Shown: positions 44,371 to 54,965 of the stretch, one piece after another
Position numbering within the stretch: the first letter of the stretch is position 1
Layout: the number at the start of each line of letters is the position of its first letter
Translations under genes and position numbers: made by a program
Assembly (NCBI GenBank): GCA_023101885.1
Contig: JALPQD010000403.1
Coordinates: 772,685 to 836,684, forward strand
Source of the DNA: Typhlomys cinereus
Taxonomy: Eukaryota > Chordata > Mammalia > Rodentia > Platacanthomyidae
Length of the DNA: 64,000 nucleotides
Direction: 5' to 3'
Notes under the pieces: model-generated
What the model was told of the DNA's origin: nothing
The model's database searches: none
What the model saw: the letters and a program-made list of their open reading frames with translations, nothing else

Positions 44371-46674
44371 CACACATACCCCACTCACACATCTCCCAGA
44401 CCCTTCAGATCATCTCCAGCACACAGCCTAATGAATGCACATTTGTCTCCTCTGCTCCCAGAACTGTCCCCTGATCTCCCTTCTGCTCACTTCCTTGAAT
44501 CAATTCGAGTGCTTTCTGCCAGATTTGGGGTTAACTGTCAGCTTCTCCAAACATTACAGTACAGAGGCCAGAGCACAAAACACAAAGCAAGTGTGAACCT
44601 CTCAAATAGCTTTATTGCTAACACCTTTGCAATGGAATAAAAAATGTGAGCTTGAACGAATTTGGCACTGTGAAAGAAAAGCCAGAATGATAAATGGTCT
44701 AATGATAAGGTGTTCAGGCTTCACGATGAAGGGGCAGCACTGTGTTGTCTAGAAGACTTCCTACCAAATGATCAGGTTTTGTATTCATGTATTTGTCATT
44801 TTATCAAAAGAGACTGGCGGGAGTTAGTCTCCCACTAAAGCAGGACCTAAGGAATCCCATTAGTTTCAGACATTTATAGGATATGTCTTTTCCCCAGAGT
44901 TTTCTGTTTTTAGAGAAGATTCATGGAAGAAGGAATCAAGGGGCAGAGCCGGGAAGAGTTAGCCCACCAGACTTAGGTCTCACTGTAACCGTGCCGGGTA
45001 GCACATATGGAAGGAAGAGGGATTGAACCTGGACCTACTTGGGTTTCAGGTCTCTGGCACACCTGGATGAGCTATTTTCCTTCTCACAGATAGGCCTCTT
45101 GGTGGTCCAGGGACAATGGAGCGGAATATAGACCACCCATCCCTCCTTCTAGCACCTTGGCAAAGGGTTCAGAGCTGCCTTCAAATGCTGTAAATCTGAG
45201 CAACTTGCGCCTGTCCCCTTGCTTCAGGAGGGATCCCTGGGGCAGCTGAGCTTTGAAAAGGCCGCCCTGTCTGCCCTTGGAAGGTGAGTCCCCCCACCAA
45301 GGAGGCACACCTACTGAGAGCTTCCCTCGCCCACACGATTTCTCCAGTACCCACAGAAAACCCAGACGACAAAAAGATGGTGGTGGTCTGACTCCCGTAG
45401 CACATGCTGGACAAACATTTATCATGCTGAAGGGCCAGCGAGACCATTGTTTTGATCTTTTGTTTATGTAGCCCTTCACTCTGCAGTGTTCCAAGGAATC
45501 TGTGACCCCAGGTCTCTCGGAGACCCCCGGGGCCGGCCTCTCCTCCTCCGTCTGTGCTGCCATCTATGTTTTTGCAGCTTTCGCAGCCTCTGTGCGTGTG
45601 ACTGTGGCCCTAGCTCACTCATGCCAGGCAGCAAGTAGACTTGCTGAAGGAAGCTGTAGGCCGCGCACATCTGTGCCCAGCGGGGAGCCAGCGTCACTCA
45701 CGCCAGCAAGGCTTCTTCTATTCTAAACAATACTCGGCGTCGGACTTTTTTTCTTCTTTCTTCCTTGTAGAAAAGAAAGCACTGAGGGGTCTGTCTCTCC
45801 AGATGGAAGAAACCCAAGTTGGATTGTAAAATAATAATAGCCAAATGTGATTCAATAAGAGGTCTTCAACACGGAGCTAAATGTGCATGCATTATCTACA
45901 CACACACACACACACACACCCCACACTTAACAAACAAGGAACCAGGGATCACTAAAGATGACATGAGGTCCAGAGTGGTACTAACAAATTATAATATGGG
46001 TCTGATTCTGATTCTAGAACGTTCTTTCAGAGTGACTATAGTGTCCCCATATTTGAAAAGGTCATGTGTGGCTCCCCCACTGGGTCCATATAGCCTGGCT
46101 GCTACATTTTGGTAGTTGTCATGGAGGCCTGAATGGGCCATGGAGACTCCATACGTGGGGCCTGGGAGAGTTGAATCCAGACCCCAGACAAAGCTCCAGT
46201 GTCCATCTGGAGGCCAGGGGCTCGGCTGGGCCTCCTCTGAGAGAACATCCAGACTCGCAGACAGGCTTAGCGTTTTTCCTTCAGGTGGCGTCGTGCCCTG
46301 AGCCCCGTACTCAGAAGCTGCCACAATCAAAAGCAGATGTGCTATCATGGAATCCAACCGCCGGGTTAGCTGTGACCTTTACGATCACATCAGCTTAATC
46401 CCAGAGGACCATACCCCAGGCTGTTGTGTGAAACCCCCTGCACCTATTCACCCAGGCGAGGTTAAATATCTAGATTACAGACATTTCTGCTCCGATCCAA
46501 AAAAAATGAGGAAATGCTCTTATTCTCTCAGGAGCCCGATTGCTTACCATCTTCAACCTGGCTCCTGGGTCGCTTTGAACTTTAATATCCCCTCTGTACC
46601 ATGGAAGTCTATGTTTAGGAAAGCCGCTAAAAACTGAACACTGGTGGAACTCCAAATGATTCAATTACCTCTCT
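44371..46674. other. Non-coding; GC-richer 45080-45720; possible SINE piece
   Basis: 44985-45085 (GGGATTGAACCTGGACCTAC, then GGATGAGCTATTTTCC) resembles a reversed tRNA-headed SINE end. A short CA run sits at about 45900-45920. 45080-45720 is relatively GC-rich with overlapping frames but no recognisable domain. A 96-codon ATG frame at 46347-46637 is also unidentified. Confidence 0.4.
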
Positions 46675-46884
46675 GTTTCTCTCTCTCTCTCTCTCTCTCT
46701 TTATTTCTTCCTTTTTCTTCTTTTTTGCTTTCTCTTTTTCTTTCTTTCCTTCTTTCCTCCTTTATTTCTTTCTCTTTTTCCTCCTTTCTCTTTCCTCCTT
46801 TCTCTCTTTTCTTTACTCCTCTTTCCTCCTTTCTTTCTTTACTCCTCTTTCCTCCTTTCTTTCTTTTTCTTTCTTTCTCTTTCT

Positions 46885-46917
<33 letters not shown>

Positions 46918-46985
46918 TTCTTCTTCCTTCCTTCCTTCCTTCCTTCCTTCCTTCCTTCCTTCCTTCCTTCCTTCCTTCCTCTCTT
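46675..46985. repeat. Polypyrimidine tract (CT, CCTTT and CCTT repeats)
   Basis: Nearly 310 bp of pyrimidine on the plus strand: (CT)n at 46678-46700, mixed TTTC and CCTT words, (TTTC)n near 46880-46912 and pure (CCTT)n at 46926-46980. The forward 115-codon Ser/Leu/Phe frame is a product of the repeat. Confidence 0.97.
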
Positions 46986-48554
46986 TCCTGAGAGTATTGA
47001 ACGCAGCACTGTGCTCACACTAAACATGTGAGCTATCACTGAACAGAACTCCCTTTTTAGACATACGAGTTTCTTTGAATACTGTGCATTTATTTCTGAA
47101 ATACAATGAGCTTCTGTACTGTTTATCATCTTATGGTGAATTCAGCATGTATTATACATTTCCTCCTTGAAGATAACATTGGATAAAGAGATATGCAAAT
47201 TTATGTTTCTGATACTATGCACGGCCTTCAGGAACCCATGAAAAATGAAAACAAGCTGGGCATCCTTAGTACCGGTTAGCCACCACACCTGAGTGGGATA
47301 CATAATCACAAAAGAAAGGGATCCACTCCATCCCAAGCTCTGGCAGTGCGGAACCACTTCTTGGAGCTTTGGACATTCTGTTGGAGCAATAGGAAACCTG
47401 CATGTGACTCACTGTGTTTTCGTACATGAGTGGGCCGAGGATTCCAGAGCTTCTGCCATAACCACAGAGTAGCAAGTGTGGGCACGAGGAAGGAGCCCGG
47501 CGGGATCCAAGCTGTGGAGATTCTTATGGTTCACAGAGCTGTCTGTTCCTTCACGACTTCCAAACATCCAACTGTAGACCCGTTCAGCATGTGAAAACTT
47601 GGGTAAAGAACTGACCAGACTATGCTGGCAGTAATGTGGATGCCACAGCTTCCTTTCTTGGCTGAAAGGTAAAGAAGGAATTCTTCGTAGGCGCATCACT
47701 CCATCTGGTCCCCCTCCTGTGTCTCCTTGAAACCAGTTAAACTGTCCTTTCCCCTTCTGGCAGGCACGGTGAGTGTTCTGTCCCCTACTTGGGCCCTATC
47801 GCCTAAGTGAGGGCTGGGTTCTTACCACCACACGGGTTCTCCAGAACACTTCAAGACACAGGCTGAAAAATCACTCGCAGAGCACATACTTGCAGCAGAT
47901 ACTGAGCAAGTGTCTGCATGTGTGCAGAGACTGGAGAATGGGTGGGTGGGAAGCAGGGTGGGCTCATAAACATGAAAATCTGCTGGAATCTCAGGGAGGT
48001 AAATCATGAGACAGGGAAAGATCATTGGGGCTCTGGCTATTCTTGCAACAGATTTTCCAGCAGAGACAATCTCTGAAAGTACAAACGACCTCTATCCCCA
48101 AGCCCGTGATAAATCCGTGGGTTCCTCTTTGATGGGATTGTCTTCAGCGTGTTTCAGTGGCCCCCGCCAATTGCAACTTCCAGTGTTTTCCATTGGCAAG
48201 GCTTTGGGCTGACAATAGTGAAAGATGAAACATACCTTACTCATACCCCGATAGTACCATGGTTTTGAAATCTTCAGAAGGACAAACAGAGCCCTAGGGT
48301 GTTGGTCTGCAGCTAGAGAGAAAGACCCAGGACTTGAAGTGAGGCGGAAGGCGTTTGACTATCTAAATTCTTCTCATATGTTATGATCCTATGGTCTCCT
48401 GACAATAAGAGCATGAATCTTAGATCCAGATAGTACAACCAATGAAGATAAAGGAAAATGTATATGATGTGCTGACAGAAACATTTCCTAACACGATCGT
48501 ATGCCTGTGCATCCTTCTGCTTTGATTTGATTTAGTTGTTAGTTGTTTATGTTC
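46986..48554. other. Non-coding, no recognised element
   Basis: Unique-looking with chance frames of 60-96 codons only. Confidence 0.45.
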
Positions 48555-48670
48555 TTGTATTTTTTTTTGGAACAGGGTTTTGTCATGTGGCTTGGCCTTG
48601 AATTCATAATCTGCTTGTCTCTGACTTCTGAATATTGAAGTTGCAGGAGTGTTGTAATCATGCCCTGACG
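48555..48670 (-). mobile_element. B1 SINE, old
   Basis: After a T9 run come GGAACAGGGTTTTGTCATG, GGCTTGGCCTTGAATTCAT and a CAGGAGTGTTGTAATCATGCCC end, the reversed order of B1 (the T run is the complement of its poly(A)). Confidence 0.7.
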
Positions 48671-50049
48671 AACCTGGTTTCTTAACTTCTGACTACTAGC
48701 ATGTTGGTAACCCTTTGCTGTGGGAAATCTTCCTAACACTATAGACTGTTTAGCATCTTCCCTGGTCTTTACCCACTGGATGCCAGTAGCTCCTCTTCCT
48801 TGATTGTGACAACCAAAACATTGTTGCCAAACGCCCCAGGGTAGAAAGTCACCTGATTTTTGACCAAAAACCACTGCGTAAACTCAGTCAGTAGGAGCCT
48901 CAGTGATCTTCTGGATCCCTCTGCGTGTATTCATCTGCCACTGGCTTGACTCAGATGGCGCCAAGCACATCATGCTGCCCACATTCCCATGCATGCACCA
49001 TAATTTCTGGGATCCCCCCCCATCTCAGACACACCGGGCAGGTAAACCTCTGCGCATTCAGCAATCTGTTCCTGAAGACAGCGGCCACACACAGTCTGAT
49101 GTCACCACACTGAAATGCGGCCTGCTTGCATGCACTGCCACCCGTGCCCATACCCTCGATGCGATGCCCATGTAGAAGCAATCTGTCTTCTTCCGATGCC
49201 TCTCTCCTTCAATGCAAGCATTGCTTTGTGAAACTCATATTCAAATACTTTCTGACTTGAAAGTTCTGAAGGAAAAAAAAAGAAGCCAAATCGACTAATC
49301 TGTGCTCTGATGAGATGATCCGCTACAATAGCCATTCTGAGCAAATGAGTATCTGGGAAGTGAAATTCTTGGTGGTCCTTCCACTCAGAGAGACCTCAGG
49401 CTCCGCAGAGTGTGTTTCCATGGCGATGTGTGAATGCTCATACCTGGTGGCCCTTTGTTTTTTCTCAGAGATGCCTCTGATGTCTCCAGCTTCATGCATC
49501 CCTGATTTGTGCCATCGAGCCTTTGAGACAAGGGAGGAGGAGCTAAGCCTTCTTGACATCCTCCTGATATGTAATGGAACATGGAGACCAAGAGGACCTC
49601 CGTGTGTTTTCTGAGGACAGAGATCTACTTCTACGTTCTGAAGGGGCTATGCAGAGAACAAGCAATGTCCCTGAGCCTTCCACAAGGGTGACCTACAGTG
49701 TATGTGTATTGGGATCAAGTCCCCAGTGCTTACTCAGCTGAGACAGGTTCAGCACGATAATCACTAGAAATAGCAGAGAATCATTCTTAAAATCCCCTCT
49801 TCCCCCATTCTGAGGGCGTGCAGCTTCCTGTGGCTGAATACCCCTTTCAAAAGCCAAAGCTGCTTCTGGGAGCCCCCCAGACAAAAGAATCTCGTAGTCC
49901 AAGAAAGATGCTTTGATTCATGGTGCATGGGAGATTAGGACGTATTGGCCCGATGCCTAGCATATTGAGAAAGACAGAGAGCAATCAACAGAGATAGTCC
50001 TACACACAATCACGTGCTCTTACTGCCCAGGTAATTAATGTAGGCTGTC
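48671..50049. other. Non-coding, no recognised element
   Basis: Frames of 60-99 codons overlap on both strands without recognisable domains. Confidence 0.4.
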
Positions 50050-50215
50050 TACACCTCCGCAACATCATTTGGGAAGTGGAGACTGATTATGGTACTACCA
50101 ATAATAATTTCTTTACCCCAGAGTTGTGGGATGACTTAATGAGATACTATGTAATCGGTGTGTTTGTGATTCAGAATATCACAATATATGTGGCTGGCGC
50201 ATGTTCCACTGCTCT
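50050..50215 (+). mobile_element. MIR SINE
   Basis: GTGGAGACTGATTATGGTACTACC, then AGAGTTGTGGGATGACTTAATGAGATACTATGTAATCGGTGTG, then TGGCTGGCGCATGTTCC. This is the central and 3' part of MIR with typical ancient divergence. Confidence 0.65.
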
Positions 50216-51101
50216 GAAAGGATGATTCTCACCAGATTCTGATATCATTCATGTTCAAGTTCTGGATCAATCCAAAATGCTCTCTGATGAGCAAGCAATA
50301 GATCAGAAACCGTCACCATTTCCCAACACCCAGCCCTCCTGTATCTGAGGTCATCCACTGCGCTGGGTTTCAGATGCAAAGAAGCAAAACACCAGCTGTC
50401 TCCATCGGAAAAAGTAAATCTTTTCTCCCTTCCTCTTGCTCCTGCCTTGGGTCATCATTAAATGAAAACCAAACAGAAACTACCAGTGTTCCTTTGTTAT
50501 TGCAGGTTGGGAGCTGGACGGCCTAGCTCAAGACTGGAAATTTAATCTCATTCCATGGCCCAAACCAAGACACTATCAGGGTTTTGTTTATTCTCTACTC
50601 TGAGGTGGAAAAGCTGCCTTAATGTTTAATTCTGAGAGACTATCCCCGTCTCATGACAAACCCAGACACTATTTTCTCTTCATAGGCACTTACTGATTTC
50701 TGCTAAAAACACAATTTACAGAATATTCAGAAAACCACCGAAATGAAGAAAGATCTTGAAATGTCAGCAATTAGATTAAGAACAGCACTGTTGACTGTTT
50801 GCCTGAGTGAGGATGAGGAATGCTTACTTGTGTGGGTAACACTCACCTCAGAACACTGCTTTAGGGCAGGGTTGTCACATACAAGGAGGCCAAGGGAAAC
50901 TTAAAGCAAAAAGCAAAGCAGAATGATCAGGTACTGGGATCACTAAGAGAATGTGTCAAACCTCCGCTCCACCTTTTTCCTATGCACTGTCCAGTCACAT
51001 GTATTACTGACCTTAGTCCACATATTAGGCGACCAAAAAGTAGCCTCTGAGGACAAGGCTCTGCTGTGGTGGGCTCACTGGGACAGTTATAAACATAGTT
51101 T
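50216..51101. other. Non-coding, repeat-poor
   Basis: No coding signal and no recognised element. Confidence 0.4.
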
Positions 51102-51515
51102 TATTAGTTAAAGGATGCATTGATGAAGGTTCTCCATGGAAAGAGAATACGTGGGAGGGGCTCTATAGTATTTGCTCATGCAGTTGTAGAGGTTGATGGT
51201 TATAATTTGAAAGTTAGCAGGCTAAAATGTTGGGCAGCTTGATGTTTCAAGTAGAATCTGAGGCAGAAAACAGTCATTGTAGCAGTTCAAAAGATACTAG
51301 ACAGAAGAAATTCTGTTACTCTTGAGAAGATCAACTTTTCTATGCAATTCATCTTTCAGCTATTTGTAAGAGGCCTACCCATATACTGTACTCAGCAATC
51401 AACTTAAGTGTTAAGTTTATCTAAAGATACTCTCAGAGAATCATCCACCATAACACTGGATTCAAGCTTGCCACCCCACAGTTCAGTTAAGTTGACACAT
51501 AAAATCAGCCATGGC
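51102..51515 (-). mobile_element. MLT2/ERVL-like LTR
   Basis: TATTAGTTAAAGG...GGTTCTCCATGG at the start, AAGAAATTCTGTTACTCTTGAG near 51304, and AGTTAAGTTGACACATAAAATCAGCCATGGCA at the end give the reversed MLT2-type layout. It retains both termini. Confidence 0.7.
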
Positions 51516-52147
51516 AGGTTCTGAAATCCTGAGAGAAGCTAAATGACTTAGCCATACTATGGTACCTATCTGCATGGCTCTGAGATATGCTGTAGCCCAG
51601 TGAGACCAGCTTGAGGTACCCTGGCGTCCAGCATGGGAAAGCCATTGGGCATTCACTGGGCTGGGTGACCTGACTTGGTCCCTCAATGAAAACCAAACAG
51701 AAACTGCCAGTGACTGACCTGCCTTGGTCTTCATGGAATCCTACTTGTGCCCACTCAAGGGCTCTGTCCCTGTCTCAAAGCTTCTTAGACCAATACCTGG
51801 GAACTTCCTTCCCTTCCTGTCTTTTACCCAGTTGAAGGCCTCTGGTCTCCAGGACTTCAGGGGAGTGGAAGTGTGTTTGTATCTTGCAGGGACAGATGCC
51901 CAGTGCACCATGGCTATCTAGCTAGACTGCCTGAAATGAAAACATCAAAACAGAAAGGTTCCTCCGAAGGTGTGGGATTTTAAGATGTGTTCTACTTAAA
52001 AATATAATGATAGTAACAAGATCAAGGAAGATGGTATATGAATGTAAGCCAATTCCAAAAGGGTTGATTATTGAGACTTCCAAAACAAAGGGCACCTTAC
52101 ATTGGGTCAAATGGATACCATGATAGTCTCCATCTTCCTTTTTCAAT
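51516..52147. other. Non-coding, no recognised element
   Basis: Nothing recognised beyond short chance frames. Confidence 0.4.
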
Positions 52148-52162
52148 AAGAAGTCTCTTGTC

Positions 52163-52477
52163 AGGGCTGGAGAGGTGGCTCAGGGCTTAAGCCTCTGCCT
52201 TGCAGGCGGAAGGTCCTGAGTTCAGATCCTAGACCCCACGTATAGACGCCGGGCAGAAGTGGGGGCGGCCTGCATTTCTGGTCCTGGTAAGGCGGAGCCT
52301 GTGAATCCCTGGGCAGAGTAAACAAGGAGGAGGTGGAGGCGGTCCTTGGTGGTTCCCAAATTCGCCCCGTGGTTCTACATACACACACACATACATACAC
52401 ACATGCGCACACACATACATGCACAATTGAATAAATAATAAATAATAAAAAAAATTTTAAAAAATAAAAAAATAAAA
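52163..52477 (+). mobile_element. Young composite SINE, best-preserved copy, with TSD
   Basis: Perfect 15-bp flanks AAGAAGTCTCTTGTC at 52148-52162 and 52478-52492. The head has an A-box-like TGGCTCAGGGC (52176-52186) and a B-box-like GAGTTCAGATCC (52218-52229), the RNA polymerase III internal promoter of tRNA-derived SINEs. The body is GC-rich, then CA/CATA repeats (52380-52425) and an AATAAATAATAAATAATAAA tail. The body matches 1214-1465 and 30813-31111 closely and 31826-32155 more loosely. Confidence 0.95.
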
Positions 52478-52492
52478 AAGAAGTCTCTTGTC

Positions 52493-54670
52493 TACATATT
52501 AAAATATATAAGGGTAAGCATGTTACAACAAATTGCCAAAGAACATCACGGTGATATGACATACTGTCACCTACAGCTCAGGGAGTTTAAAAGCAACGAG
52601 AGTGTCAGGAAATGCACCATTTTCTTAAGGATGTCACTGAGGGTTATAGAACACAGTGTCCTCTTTCAGGGCCTAAGGGAAGAATTTCTGTTAAGTCTCA
52701 GTAACAGGAATAACTGTTTTTATATTGAGCAACTGACTTGTGCTTCTCTGCATGCTCTCTGACACACAAATGATAATGTTACCATATTATCATTTGTCTT
52801 TAAAAAACTCAATCAAATATGTAGTCTGCCTGTAGCAGGAATATAGAACCTTGTCAAATCCATTTTATCTGCCAATATAACTTTTTTCTAGCTTCCTGTT
52901 TACACCATCCCTTTGCGATCTTGTGAATTAGTATTTTTTACCTATACCCATATTACATAAAATCTTTTTAAAATGAGAAGAAAACAAATAAGTACAAATA
53001 ATGGTTTATGCTTAAAAAGCACTCTAAAGAGGCCTACAACTCTATAAGTTTGACATGTCTCCATGTATGCATCAGATGGTCCAGGACATCTTCACCAATA
53101 AGGAGGAAATCATTCTCTAAAATTTTATGATCCATTCTAGGAGTGGGGAGGGACAGTCTCAGACACAACAGAAGAAGAAAAGAAAAAAGTTTCTGGGAAG
53201 TTGAAGGACATACCGAGAATGTAGCTAACCTGAATGTTCTTGAGTCTAGGTTATTTGATGATCACTCATGTGGTAGAAAGAATGCACTTATTTTATTTTG
53301 GCTCAGACAGTAGAACTACAGTCACTCTGTTTTATCAGTGTTTCCCTCTCTGTGGAAAAGCACGGTGGTAACTTAAAAGGAAGAAAGCTGATGTAGGCTC
53401 AGTGTTTTAGAGGTTTCACTCAATGGCCACTAGGCTCCATTGATTTGGACACACGGTAACACAACACATTATGGTGGGCAAGCGAGGCAGAAATAGTTTA
53501 TTAACCTGATTGCGGTTAGAAAGCAAAAGAAGGAAGAATGTGCAGGGTCCCAATGTCCCTTTCAAGATACACTCATGGTAACCTAACTTCTTTCCCTAGG
53601 TCTCACCACTTGAAAGTTTTCATGCCCTCCCAATCCATGAGCACCCCAAAGAGGCAACCAACCTTCAGTACACTTATGAGGGACATTTAAGATTGACACC
53701 ATTATATAACGAGCAGACATTAAAGATCAGGACTTCTCTGACTGATGCAAATAGTTTCCTGCCAGGCTCCCTTTGCACCTCAGGCTTCAATGTGTTACAC
53801 AACAAGGAGGTGGGAAAGTAAGGCCTCTTGGGGAGGCTGAGTGATGGGGTGGATGTGCCCTCTGTTCAAACAAGGAAGGTCACACTCTCCCAGCTCAGTG
53901 ACTGAGACAATTACTTCCCTTCCTGGGTCTCACTGCCTTCACGCCCAAGGTGCAAGTCGGTGCTCCCCAAGGCTGGGGCATAGGAAGTGTCTCTATCTGC
54001 AGACACTGACCTCAGGCAACGTGCCACTTCTAAGGAAAGTGTTTATGACGACCAGAAGGTCAGTGTGACTAAGCAAAGTGCCACTGTGAGGACAAGCTCT
54101 TCTTGGGACAAGGTGATGGATGTGTGTTTGATGCACCGGTAGCATCATCCGATGCGCACCCCGTCGGCCACCCGGAGAAAGAAGGAAAACACAGCCTTGC
54201 ATGCCACGCTGAAGATCAGGATAAGGTTCACTCACAATTGCCACAGGCTGACCTGGGGCAGGGGGACGAAGGAAAACAAACCAAGGAGCGACCTGAGCAG
54301 CCACTCAGAGGAAGTGGAGTCAGCAAGAGCTCGAACGTGTTTATCTCAGAGCTGACAGAGCATGAGCTGAACTGGACAAAGCTCCTGATTTATAAAGTAT
54401 TTTGTTATATTACCTATTTTATTGTAACGGTGGCTGTGCTCTCTGAGTCGGGAAAAATAAACATCAGCTCTGCAAGAGACTTTGGTCCGGTGGAAGAGAA
54501 TAAACATTTACAACCTTCCTGCTTAGAGTGGAAACCGCTGCCTGAATGGCGATGCCTGCCAGAGCTGTTCTGGGCTGTTAGACTTCAAGAGTTGGTCTTT
54601 GTGTGTTGGGAAGAAAAGCCCGTGCAGAATGTAAATATTCTAATTCTATAAGGTTTGGAAAGCTGTGGCA
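52493..54670. other. Non-coding; repeat-poor block 54330-54640
   Basis: No repeats recognised apart from a weak MIR-like stretch near 53880-53960. The open 182-codon frame at 54103-54651 starts at TTG and contains no internal Met, so it is unlikely to be a free-standing gene. 54330-54640 looks like unique sequence that could be conserved. Confidence 0.35.
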
Positions 54671-54965
54671 GAGACTGGAGCGATGGCTCAGGGGTTAAAG
54701 ACTCGGCCTTGCAAATGAAAGGACCTGAGTTCAGATCGTCCTCGGATCCCAGGTGAAAAGGCTGGGCAGTTATGGTAGCAGTCTGCAATTCCCACCCCCG
54801 AAGGAGGCACCTGGGAAACCCCAGAGCAAAGCTATAAGGGGGTAAACTCATGAAGGATAATTCCTGATATCACCCATGGACCATAGACATATACTCAAAT
54901 GTCTTCTTGTGTACACACACACACACACACACACACCCCACACCAACACACGAGTGCACCAAAAA
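54671..54965 (+). mobile_element. Older tRNA-headed composite SINE
   Basis: Head AGACTGGAGCGATGGCTCAGG with B-box-like GAGTTCAGATCG, body with CACCTGGGAAACCCCAGAGC and (CA)n at 54915-54937. More diverged than 52163, similar to 27084. Confidence 0.8.

Noticed and set aside
43814..44474. Overlapping frames of 110-205 codons
   Set aside because: Translation of the CA-rich tract in three frames (His, Thr and Tyr only).
46644..46991. 115-codon Ser/Leu/Phe frame and its antisense Lys/Glu frame
   Set aside because: Product of the polypyrimidine repeat.
52163..52235. tRNA gene
   Set aside because: A- and B-box-like sequences are present, but they are the head of a SINE with a body, tail and target-site duplication.
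53880..53960. MIR fragment
   Set aside because: Only a short TTACTTCCCTTCCTGGGTCTCA stretch fits; too weak to list.
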